Below are positions 32,641-47,300 of a stretch of 64,000 nt of DNA, piece by piece. Origin of the DNA: Bombus terrestris. Its lineage: Eukaryota; Arthropoda; Insecta; Hymenoptera; Apidae. The position numbers were made by a program, and so were the translations under genes. The stretch's first letter is position 1, and each line of letters opens with the position of its first letter. The stretch covers positions 19,986,164-20,050,163 of the forward strand of contig NC_063274.1 of assembly GCF_910591885.1 (NCBI RefSeq), read 5' to 3'. The notes beneath the pieces were generated by a model. The model saw only the letters and a list, made by a program, of their open reading frames with translations, made no database searches and was not told where the DNA came from.

Positions 32641-35600
32641 ACGTATAACGTTATATACGATAACGATATAACGTATAACGTTATGTACTATAACGATATA
32701 ACGTATAACGTTATATACGATAACGATATAACGTATAACGTTAAAAACTATATCGTTATAACGTATAACGTTATATACTATATGGATATAATGTATAACG
32801 TTATATACTATAACGATATAACGTAAAACGTTATATACGATAACGATATAACGTATAACGTTATGTAGTATTACGATATAACGTATAACGTTATATGCTA
32901 TATCCATATAACGTATAACGTTATATACTATAACGATATAACGTATAACGTTATGTACTATAACGATATAACGTATAACGTTGTATACGATCACGATATA
33001 ACGTATAACGTTATAAACTATATCGTTATAACGTATAACGTTATATACTATATCGATATAATGTATAACGTTATATACGATAACGATATAACGTATAACG
33101 TTATGTACTATAACGATATAACGTATAACGTTATATACGATAACGATATAACGTATAACGTTAAAAACTATATCGTTATAACGTATAACGTTATATACTA
33201 TATCGATATAATGTATAACGTTATATACGATAACGATATAACGTATAACGTTATGTAGTATTACGATATAACGTATAACGTTATGTAGTATTACGATATA
33301 ACGTATAACGTTATGTAGTATTACGATATAACGTATAACGTTATGTAGTATTACGATATAACGTATAACGTTATGTAGTATTACGATATAACGTATAACG
33401 TTATGTAGTATTACGATATAACGTATAACGTTATGTAGTATTACGATATAACGTATAACGTTATATGCTATATCCATATAACGTATAACGTTATATACGA
33501 TAGCGATATAACGTATAACGTTATATGCTATAACGATATAACGTATAACGTTATATACTGTAACGATATAACGTATAACGTTATGTAGTATTACGATATA
33601 ACGTATAACGTTATATGCTATATCCATATAACGTATAACGTTATATACTATAACGATATAACGTATAACGTTATGTACTATAACGATATAACGTATAACG
33701 TTGTATACGATAACGATATAACGTATAACGTTATAAACTATATCGTTATAACGTATAACGTTATATACTATATCGATATAATGTATAACGTTATATACGA
33801 TAACGATATAACGTATAACGTTATGTACTATAACGATATAACGTATAACGTTATATACTATATCGATATAACGTTTAACGTTATATACTATATCGATATA
33901 ACGTATAACGTTATATACGATAACGATATAACGCATAACGTTATATACGATAACGATATAACGTATAACGTTATATACGATTAGGATATAACGCATAACG
34001 TTATATACTATAACGATATAACGTATAACGTTATGTAGTATTACGATATAACGTATAACGTTATGTAGTATTACGATATAACGTATAACGTTATATACTA
34101 TATCGATATAACGTATAACGTTATATACGATAACGATATAACGCATAACGTTATATACCATAACGATATAACGTAAAACGTTATATACGATAACGATATA
34201 ACGTATAACGTTATATACGATAACGATATAACGTATAACGTTATATACGATTAGGATATAACGCATAACGTTATATACCATAACGATATAACGTAAAACG
34301 TTATATACTATAACGATATAACGTATAACGTTATGTAGTATTACGATATAACGTATAACGTTATGTAGTATTACGATATAACGTATAACGTTATATACGA
34401 TAACAATATAACGCATAACATTATATACCACAACGATATAACGTAAAACGTTATATACTATAACGATATAACGTAAAACGTTATATACGATAACGATATA
34501 ACGTATAACGTTATAAGCTATATCGTTATAACGTATAACGTGATATGCTATAACGATATAACGTATAACGTTATATACGATAACGATATAACGTATAACG
34601 TTATGTAGTATTACGATATAACGTATAACGTTATGTAGTATTACGATATAACGTATAACGTTATGTAGTATTACGATATAACGTATAACGTTATGTAGTA
34701 TTACGATATAACGTATAACGTTATGTAGTATTACGATATAACGTATAACGTTATATGCTATATCCATATAACGTATAACGTTATATACTATAACGATATA
34801 ACGTATAACGTTATGTACTATAACGATATAACGTATAACGTTGTATACGATAACGATATAACGTATAACGTTATAAACTATATCGTTATAACGTATAACG
34901 TTATATACTATATCGATATAATGTATAACGTTATATACGATAACGATATAACGTATAACGTTATGTACTATAACGATATAACGTATAACGTTATATACGA
35001 TAACGATATAACGTATAACGTTATGTACTATAACGATATAACGTATAACGTTATATACGATAACGATATAACGTATAACGTTAAAAACTATATCGTTATA
35101 ACGTATAACGTTATATACTATATGGATATAATGTATAACGTTATATACTATAACGATATAACGTAAAACGTTATATACGATAACGATATAACGTATAACG
35201 TTATGTAGTATTACGATATAACGTATAACGTTATATGCTATATCCATATAACGTATAACGTTATATACTATAACGATATAACGTATAACGTTATGTACTA
35301 TAACGATATAACGTACAACGTTGTATACGATCACGATATAACGTATAACGTTATAAACTATATCGTTATAACGGATAACGTCATATACTATATCGATATA
35401 ATGTATAACGTTATATACGATAACGATATAACGTATAACGTTATGTACTATAACGATATAACGTATAACGTTATATACGATAACGATATAACGTATAACG
35501 TTAAAAACTATATCGTTATAACGTATAACGTTATATACTATATCGATATAATGTATAACGTTATATACGATAACGATATAACGTATAACGTTATGTAGTA

Positions 35601-35910
35601 TTACGATATAACGTATAACGTTATGTAGTATTACGATATAACGTATAACGTTATGTAGTATTACGATATAACGTATAACGTTATGTAGTATTACGATATA
35701 ACGTATAACGTTATGTAGTATTACGATATAACGTATAACGTTATGTAGTATTACGATATAACGTATAACGTTATGTAGTATTACGATATAACGTATAACG
35801 TTATATGCTATATCCATATAACGTATAACGTTATATACGATAGCGATATAACGTATAACGTTATATGCTATAACGATATAACGTATAACGTTATATACTG
35901 TAACGGTATA
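32581..35910. repeat. 2.34-kb-offset duplication
   Basis: 32581-33570 matches 34921-35910. Both carry the rare I monomer with TCACGATATA (32971, 35311) and a seven-monomer D run (33241-33450, 35581-35790). The second copy has extra changes: ACGTACAACG at 35311, ACGGATAACGTCATATAC at 35371, and TAACGGTATA at 35881. Confidence 0.9.
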
Positions 35911-37920
35911 ACGTAAAACATTATATACGATAACGATATAACGTATAACGTTATATACGATAACGATATAACGTATAACGTTATATACGATTAGGATATA
36001 ACGCATAACGTTATATACCATAACGATATAACGTAAAACGTTATATACTATAACGATATAACGTATAACGTTATGTAGTATTACGATATAACGTATAACG
36101 TTATGTAGTATTACGATATAACGTATAACGTTATATACGATAACAATATAACGCATAACATTATATACCATAACGATATAACGTAAAACGTTATATACTA
36201 TAACGATATAACGTAAAACGTTATATACGATAACGATATAACGTATAACGTTATATACGATAACGATATAACGTATAACGTTATAAACTATATCGTTATA
36301 ACGTATAACGTTATATGATATATCCATATAACGTATAACGTTATATACTATATCGATATAACGTATAACGTTATATGCTATAACGATATAACGTATAACG
36401 TTATATACTGTAACGATATAACGTATAACGTTATATACTATAACGATATAACGTATAACGTTATATACGATAACGATATAACGTATAACGTTATGTAGTA
36501 TTACGATATAACGTATAACGTTATATGCTATATCCATATAACGTATAACGTTATATACTATAACGATATAACGTATAACGTTATGTACTATAACGATATA
36601 ACGTATAACGTTGTATACGATAACGATATAACGTATAACGTTATAAACTATAGCGTTATAACGTATAACGTTATATACTATATCGATATAATGTATAACG
36701 TTATATACGATAACGATATAACGTATAACGTTATGTACTATAACGATATAACGTATAACGTTATATACGATAACGATATAACGTATAACGTTAAAAACTA
36801 TATCGTTATAACGTATAACGTTATATACTATATGGATATAATGTATAACGTTATATACTATAACGATATAACGTAAAACGTTATATACGATAACGATATA
36901 ACGTATAACGTTATAAGCTATATCGTTATAACGTATAACGTGATATGCTATAACGATATAACGTATAACGTTATATACGATAACGATATAACGTATAACG
37001 TTATGTAGTATTACGATATAACGTATAACGTTATGTAGTATTACGATATAACGTATAACGTTATGTAGTATTACGATATAACGTATAACGTTATGTAGTA
37101 TTACGATATAACGTATAACGTTATGTAGTATTACGATATAACGTATAACGTTATGTAGTATTACGATATAACGTATAACGTTATATGCTATATCCATATA
37201 ACGTATAACGTTATATACTATAACGATATAACGTAAAACGTTATATACGATATCGATATAACGTATAACGTTATATACGATAACGATATAACGCATAACG
37301 TTATATACCATAACGATATAACGTAAAACGTTATATACTATAACGATATAACGTATAACGTTATATACGATAGCGATATAACGTATAACGTTATATACGA
37401 TAACGATATAACGTATAACGTTATGTACTATAACGATATAACGTATAACGTTATATACTATATCGATATAACGTTTAACGTTATATACTATATCGATATA
37501 ACGTATAACGTTATATACGATAACGATATAACGCATAACGTTATATACCATAACGATATAACGTATAACGTTATATGCTATATCCATATAACGTATAACG
37601 TTATATACTATAACGATATAACGTATAACGTTATGTACTATAACGATATAACGTATAACGTTGTATACGATAACGATATAACGTATAACGTTATAAACTA
37701 TATCGTTATAACGTATAACGTTATATACTATATCGATATAATGTATAACGTTATATACGATAACGATATAACGTATAACGTTATGTACTATAACGATATA
37801 ACGTATAACGTTATATACGATAACGATATAACGTATAACGTTATGTAGTATTACGATATAACGTATAACGTTATATGCTATATCCATATAACGTAAAACG
37901 TTATATACGATAACGATATA

Positions 37921-38160
37921 ACGTATAACGTTATAAACTATAACGATATACCGTATAACGTTATATACGATAACGATATAACGTATAACGTTATATACGA
38001 TAGCGATATAACGTATAAAGTTATATACGATAACGATATAACGTATAACGTTATATACGATAACGATATAACGTATAACGTTATGTACTATAACGATATA
38101 AAGTATAACGTTATATACTATATCGATATAACGTATAACGTTATATACGATAACGATATA
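37921..38160. repeat. Rare 240-bp cassette, copy 3
   Basis: The same eight monomers in the same order as 18901-19140 and 25981-26220. It is followed by Q-K-L-D-D, then by a 120-bp K-L-M-B duplication (38341-38460 and 38461-38580). Confidence 0.92.
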
Positions 38161-38520
38161 ACGTATAACGTTATATACGATAGCGATATAACGCATAACG
38201 TTATATACCATAACGATATAACGTAAAACGTTATATACTATAACGATATAACGTATAACGTTATGTAGTATTACGATATAACGTATAACGTTATGTAGTA
38301 TTACGATATAACGTATAACGTTATATACGATAACGATATAACGCATAACGTTATATACCATAACGATATAACGTAAAACGTTATATACTATAACGATATA
38401 ACGTAAAACGTTATATACGATAACGATATAACGTATAACGTTATATACGATAACGATATAACGCATAACGTTATATACCATAACGATATAACGTAAAACG
38501 TTATATACTATAACGATATA

Positions 38521-40980
38521 ACGTAAAACGTTATATACGATAACGATATAACGTATAACGTTATATACGATAACGATATAACGTATAACGTTATAAACTA
38601 TATCGTTATAACGTATAACGTTATATGCTATATCCATATGACGTATAACGTTATATACTATATCGATATAACGTATAACGTTATATGCTATAACGATATA
38701 ACGTATAACGTTATATACTGTAACGATATAACGTATAACGTTATGTAGTATTACGATATAACGTATAACGTTATATGCTATATCCATATAACATATAACG
38801 TTATATACTATAACGATATAACGTATAACGTTATGTACTATAACGATATAACGTATAACGTTGTATACGATAACGATATAACGTATAACGTTATAAACTA
38901 TATCGTTATAACGTATAACGTTATATACTATATCGATATAATGTATAACGTTATATACGATAACGATATAACGTATAACGTTATGTACTATAACGATATA
39001 ACGTATAACGTTATATACTATATCGATATAACGTTTAACGTTATATACTATATCGATATAACGTATAACGTTATATACGATAACGATATAACGCATAACG
39101 TTATATACCACAACGATATAACGTAAAACGTTATATACTATAACGATATAACGTATAACGTTATATACGATAGCGATATAACGTATAACGTTATATACGA
39201 TAACGATATAACGTATAACGTTATGTACTATAACGATATAACGTATAACGTTATATACTATATCGATATAACGTTTAACGTTATATAATATATCGATATA
39301 ACGTATAACGTTATATACTATATCGATATAACGTATAACGTTATATACGATAACGATATAACGTATAACGTTATATACGATTAGGATATAACGCATAACG
39401 TTATATACTATAACGATATAACGTATAACGTTATGTAGTATTACGATATAACGTATAACGTTATGTAGTATTACGATATAACGTATAACGTTATATACTA
39501 TATCGATATAACGTATAACGTTATATACGATAACGATATAACGCATAACGTTATATACCATAACGATATAACGTAAAACGTTATATACGATAACGATATA
39601 ACGTATAACGTTATATACGATAGCGATATAACGTATAACGTTATAAACTATATCGTTATAACGTATAACGTTATATGCTATATCCATATAACGTATAACG
39701 TTATATACTATATCGATATAACGTATAACGTTATATACTATATCGATATAACGTATAACGATATATACGATAACGATATAACGTATAACGTTATATACGA
39801 TTAGGATATAACGCATAACGTTATATACCATAACGATATAACGTAAAACGTTATATACTATAACGATATAACGTATAACGTTATTTAGTATTACGATATA
39901 ACGTATAACGTTATGTAGTATTACGATATAACGTATAACGTTATATACGATAACGATATAACGCATAACATTATATACCATAACGATATAACGTAAAACG
40001 TTATATACTATAACGATATAACGTAAAACGTTATATACGATAACGATATAACGTATAACGTTATATACGATAACGATATAACGTATAACGTTATAAACTA
40101 TATCGTTATAACGTATAACGTTATATGATATATCCATATAACGTATAACGTTATATACTATATCGATATAACGTATAACGTTATATGCTATAACGATATA
40201 ACGTATAACGTTATATACTGTAACGATATAACGTATAACGTTATATACTATAACGATATAACGTATAACGTTATATACGATAACGATATAACGTATAACG
40301 TTATGTAGTATTACGATATAACGTATAACGTTATATGCTATATCCATATAACGTATAACGTTATATACTATAACGATATAACGTATAACGTTATGTACTA
40401 TAACGATATAACGTATAACGTTGTATACGATAACGATATAACGTATAACGTTATAAACTATATCGTTATAACGTATAACGTTATATACTATATCGATATA
40501 ATGTATAACGTTATATACGATAACGATATAACGTATAACGTTATGTACTATAACGATATAACGTATAACGTTATATACGATAACGATATAACGTATAACG
40601 TTAAAAACTATATCGTTATAACGTATAACGTTATATACTATATGGATATAATGTATAACGTTATATACTATAACGATATAACGTAAAACGTTATATACGA
40701 TAACGATATAACGTATAACGTTATAAGCTATATCGTTATAACGTATAACGTGATATGCTATAACGATATAACGTATAACGTTATATACGATAACGATATA
40801 ACGTATAACGTTATGTAGTATTACGATATAACGTATAACGTTATGTAGTATTACGATATAACGTATAACGTTATGTAGTATTACGATATAACGTATAACG
40901 TTATGTAGTATTACGATATAACGTATAACGTTATGTAGTATTACGATATAACGTATAACGTTATGTAGTATTACGATATA
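38521..40980. repeat. Segment duplicated at 42991-45480
   Basis: The offset is 4470, then 4500, because the other copy has an extra C monomer (43981). Shared markers are an E monomer ending CCATATG (38611, 43081), a K with CAACGATATA (39091, 43561) and Q in place of B before H (39601, 44101). 26371-27390 is a third, shorter relative. Confidence 0.88.
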
Positions 40981-42270
40981 ACGTATAACGTTATATGCTA
41001 TATCCATATAACGTATAACGTTATATACTATAACGATATAACGTAAAACGTTATATACGATATCGATATAACGTATAACGTTATATACGATAACGATATA
41101 ACGCATAACGTTATATACCATAACGATATAACGTAAAACGTTATATACTATAACGATATAACGTATAACGTTATATACGATAGCGATATAACGTATAACG
41201 TTATATACGATAACGATATAACGTATAACGTTATCTACTATAACGATATAACGTATAACGTTATATACTATATCGATATAACGTTTAACGTTATATACTA
41301 TATCGATATAACGTATAACGTTATATACGATAACGATATAACGCATAACGTTATATACCATAACGATATAACGTATAACGTTATATGCTATATCCATATA
41401 ACGTATAACGTTATATACTATAACGATATAACGTATAACGTTATGTACTATAACGATATAACGTATAACGTTGTATACGATAACGATATAACGTGTAACG
41501 TTATAAACTATATCGTTATAACGTATAACGTTATATACTATATCGATATAATGTATAACGTTATATACGATAACGATATAACGTATAACGTTATAAACTA
41601 TATCGTTATAACGTATAACGTTATATGATATATCCATATAACGTATAACGTTATATACTATATCGATATAACGTATAACGTTATATGCTATAACGATATA
41701 ACGTATAACGTTATATACTGTAACGATATAACGTATAACGTTATATACTATAACGATATAACGTATAACGTTATATACGATAACGATATAACGTATAACG
41801 TTATGTAGTATTACGATATAACGTATAACGTTATATGCTATATCCATATAACGTATAACGTTATATACTATAACGATATAACGTATAACGTTATGTACTA
41901 TAACGATATAACGTATAACGTTGTATACGATAACGATATAACGTATAACGTTATAAACTATATCGTTATAACGTATAACGTTATATACTATATCGATATA
42001 ATGTATAACGTTATATACGATAACGATATAACGTATAACGTTATGTACTATAACGATATAACGTATAACGTTATATACGATAACGATATAACGTATAACG
42101 TTAAAAACTATATCGTTATAACGTATAACGTTATATACTATATGGATATAATGTATAACGTTATATACTATAACGATATAACGTAAAACGTTATATACGA
42201 TAACGATATAACGTATAACGTTATAAGCTATATCGTTATAACGTATAACGTGATATGCTATAACGATATA
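40081..42270. repeat. 1.5-kb partial tandem duplication
   Basis: 40081-40770 (H, the TTATATGATA E variant, C, F, G, A and so on to V) recurs at 41581-42270, an offset of exactly 50 monomers. The monomers just left of each copy are B (40051) and O (41551), which differ by a single base. The exchange is therefore placed at or beside that matched pair. Confidence 0.9.
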
Positions 42271-42390
42271 ACGTAAAACGTTATATACTATAACGATATA
42301 ACGTATAACGTTATGTAGTATTACGATATAACGTATAACGTTATGTAGTATTACGATATAACGTATAACGTTATATACGATAACGATATA

Positions 42391-42630
42391 ACGCATAACG
42401 TTATATACGATAGCGATATAACGTATAAAGTTATATACGATAACGATATAACGTATAACGTTATATACGATAACGATATAACGTATAACGTTATATACGA
42501 TAGCGATATAACGTATAAAGTTATATACGATAACGATATAACGTATAACGTTATATACGATAACGATATAACGTATAACGTTATGTACTATAACGATATA
42601 AAGTATAACGTTATATACTATATCGATATA
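42391..42630. repeat. Chimeric K/Q monomer and doubled Y block
   Basis: 42391 starts ACGCAT like K and ends TACGATAGCG like Q, followed by Y (AAAGTT). A second Q-Y pair follows at 42481-42540, then B-J-Z. This is a rearranged relative of the rare 240-bp cassette. The same K/Q-Y join occurs at 61141 and 62371. Confidence 0.88.
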
Positions 42631-44370
42631 ACGTATAACGTTATATGCGATAACGATATAACGTATAACGTTATATACGATAGCGATATAACGCATAACG
42701 TTATATACCATAACGATATAACGTAAAACGTTATATACTATAACGATATAACGTATAACGTTATGTAGTATTACGATATAACGTATAACGTTATGTAGTA
42801 TTACGATATAACGTATAACGTTATATACGATAACGATATAACGCATAACGTTATATACCATAACGATATAACGTAAAACGTTATATACTATAACGATATA
42901 ACGTAAAACGTTATATACGATAACGATATAACGTATAACGTTATGTACTATAACGATATAACGTATAACGTTGTATACGATAACGATATAACGTAAAACG
43001 TTATATACGATAACGATATAACGTATAACGTTATATACGATAACGATATAACGTATAACGTTATAAACTATATCGTTATAACGTATAACGTTATATGCTA
43101 TATCCATATGACGTATAACGTTATATACTATATCGATATAACGTATAACGTTATATGCTATAACGATATAACGTATAACGTTATATACTGTAACGATATA
43201 ACGTATAACGTTATGTAGTATTACGATATAACGTATAACGTTATATGCTATATCCATATAACGTATAACGTTATATACTATAACGATATAACGTATAACG
43301 TTATGTACTATAACGATATAACGTATAACGTTGTATACGATAACGATATAACGTATAACGTTATAAACTATATCGTTATAACGTATAACGTTATATACTA
43401 TATCGATATAATGTATAACGTTATATACGATAACGATATAACGTATAACGTTATGTACTATAACGATATAACGTATAACGTTATATACTATATCGATATA
43501 ACGTTTAACGTTATATACTATATCGATATAACGTATAACGTTATATACGATAACGATATAACGCATAACGTTATATACCACAACGATATAACGTAAAACG
43601 TTATATACTATAACGATATAACGTATAACGTTATATACGATAGCGATATAGCGTATAACGTTATATACGATAACGATATAACGTATAACGTTATGTACTA
43701 TAACGATATAACGTATAACGTTATATACTATATCGATATAACGTTTAACGTTATATACTATATCGATATAACGTATAACGTTATATACTATATCGATATA
43801 ACGTATAACGTTATATACGATAACGATATAACGTATAACGTTATATACGATTAGGATATAACGCATAACGTTATATACTATAACGATATAACGTATAACG
43901 TTATGTAGTATTACGATATAACGTATAACGTTATGTAGTATTACGATATAACGTATAACGTTATATACTATATCGATATAACGTATAACGTTATATACTA
44001 TATCGATATAACGTATAACGTTATATACGATAACGATATAACGCATAACGTTATATACCATAACGATATAACGTAAAACGTTATATACGATAACGATATA
44101 ACGTATAACGTTATATACGATAGCGATATAACGTATAACGTTATAAACTATATCGTTATAACGTATAACGTTATATGCTATATCCATATAACGTATAACG
44201 TTATATACTATATCGATATAACGTATAACGTTATATACTATATCGATATAACGTATAACGTTATATACGATAACGATATAACGTATAACGTTATATACGA
44301 TTAGGATATAACGCATAACGTTATATACCATAACGATATAACGTAAAACGTTATATACTATAACGATATA

Positions 44371-47300
44371 ACGTATAACGTTATGTAGTATTACGATATA
44401 ACGTATAACGTTATGTAGTATTACGATATAACGTATAACGTTATATACGATAACGATATAACGCATAACATTATATACCATAACGATATAACGTAAAACG
44501 TTATATACTATAACGATATAACGTAAAACGTTATATACGATAACGATATAACGTATAACGTTATATACGATAACGATATAACGTATAACGTTATAAACTA
44601 TATCGTTATAACGTATAACGTTATATGCTATATCCATATAACGTATAACGTTATATACTATATCGATATAACGTATAACGTTATATGCTATAACGATATA
44701 ACGTATAACGTTATATACTGTAACGATATAACGTATAACGTTATATACTATAACGATATAACGTATAACGTTATATACGATAACGATATAACGTATAACG
44801 TTATGTAGTATTACGATATAACGTATAACGTTATATGCTATATCCATATAACGTATAACGTTATATACTATAACGATATAACGTATAACGTTATGTACTA
44901 TAACGATATAACGTATAACGTTGTATACGATAACGATATAACGTATAACGTTATAAACAATATCGTTATAACGTATAACGTTATATACTATATCGATATA
45001 ATGTATAACGTTATATACGATAACGATATAACGTATAACGTTATGTACTATAACGATATAACGTATAACGTTATATACGATAACGATATAACGTATAACG
45101 TTAAAAACTATATCGTTATAACGTATAACGTTATATACTATATGGATATAATGTATAACGTTATATACTATAACGATATAACGTAAAACGTTATATACGA
45201 TAACGATATAACGTATAACGTTATAAGCTATATCGTTATAACGTATAACGTGATATGCTATAACGATATAACGTATAACGTTATATACGATAACGATATA
45301 ACGTATAACGTTATGTAGTATTACGATATAACGTATAACGTTATGTAGTATTACGATATAACGTATAACGTTATGTATTATTACGATATAACGTATAACG
45401 TTATGTAGTATTACGATATAACGTATAACGTTATGTAGTATTACGATATAACGTATAACGTTATGTAGTATTACGATATAACGTATAACGTTATATGCTA
45501 TATCGATATAACGTTTAACGTTATATACTATATCGATATAACGTATAACGTTATATACGATAACGATATAACGCATAACGTTATATACCATAACGATATA
45601 ACGTAAAACGTTATATACTATAACGATATAACGTATAACGTTATATACGATAGCGATATAACGTATAACGTTATATACGATAACGATATAACGTATAACG
45701 TTATGTACTATAACGATATAACGTATAACGTTATATACTATATCGATATAACGTTTAACGTTATATACTATAACGATATAACGTAAAACGTTATATACGA
45801 TAACGATATAACGTATAACGTTATGTAGTATTACGATATAACGTATAACGTTATATGCTATATCCATATAACGTATAACGTTATATACTATAACGATATA
45901 ACGTATAACGTTATGTACTATAACGATATAACGTATAACGTTGTATACGATAACGATATAACGTATAACGTTATAAACTATATCGTTATAACGTATAACG
46001 TTATATACTATATCGATATAATGTATAACGTTATATACGATAACGATATAACGTATAACGTTATGTAGTATTACGATATAACGTATAACGTTATATACTA
46101 TATCGATATAATGTATAACGTTATATACGATAACGATATAACGTATAACGTTATGTACTATAACGATATAACGTATAACGTTATATACGATAACGATATA
46201 ACGTATAACGTTAAAAACTATATCGTTATAACGTATAACGTTATATACTATATCGATATAATGTATAACGTTATATACGATAACGATATAACGTATAACG
46301 TTATGTAGTATTACGATATAACGTATAACGTTATGTAGTATTACGATATAACGTATAACGTTATGTAGTATTACGATATAACGTATAACGTTATGTAGTA
46401 TTACGATATAACGTATAACGTTATGTAGTATTACGATATAACGTATAACGTTATGTAGTATTACGATATAACGTATAACGTTATATGCTATATCCATATA
46501 ACGTATAACGTTATATACGATAGCGATATAACGTATAACGTTATATGCTATAACGATATAACGTATAACGTTATATACTGTAACGATATAACGTATAACG
46601 TTATATACTATAACGATATAACGTATAACGTTATATACGATAACGATATAACGTATAACGTTATGTAGTATTACGATATAACGTATAACGTTATATGCTA
46701 TATCCATATAACGTATAACGTTATATACTATAACGATATAACGTATAACGTTATGTACTATAACGATATAACGTATAACGTTGTATACGATAACGATATA
46801 ACGTATAACGTTATAAACTATATCGTTATAACGTATAACGTTATATACTATATCGATATAATGTATAACGTTATATACGATAACGATATAACGTATAACG
46901 TTATGTACTATAACGATATAACGTATAACGTTATATACTATATCGATATAACGTATAACGTTATGTAGTATTACGATATAACGTATAACGTTATGTAGTA
47001 TTACGATATAACGTATAACGTTATATACGATAACGATATAACGCATAACATTATATACCATAACGATATAACGTAAAACGTTATATACTATAACGATATA
47101 ACGTAAAACGTTATATACGATAACGATATAACGTATAACGTTATATACGATAACGATATAACGTATAACGTTATAAACTATATCGTTATAACGTATAACG
47201 TTATATGCTATATCCATATAACGTATAACGTTATATACTATATCGATATAACGTATAACGTTATATGCTATAACGATATAACGTATAACGTTATATACTG

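Larger units (their letters stand above)
35941..41580. repeat. 3.81-kb-offset duplication
   Basis: 35941-37770 and 39751-41580 match over 61 monomers, including the rare TTATATGATA E variant (36301, 40111) and the K-E junction (37531-37590, 41341-41400). Scattered differences include TAACAATATA (36121), TATAGCGTT (36631), TTATTTAGTA (39871), TTATCTACTA (41221) and ACGTGT (41491). Confidence 0.88.
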
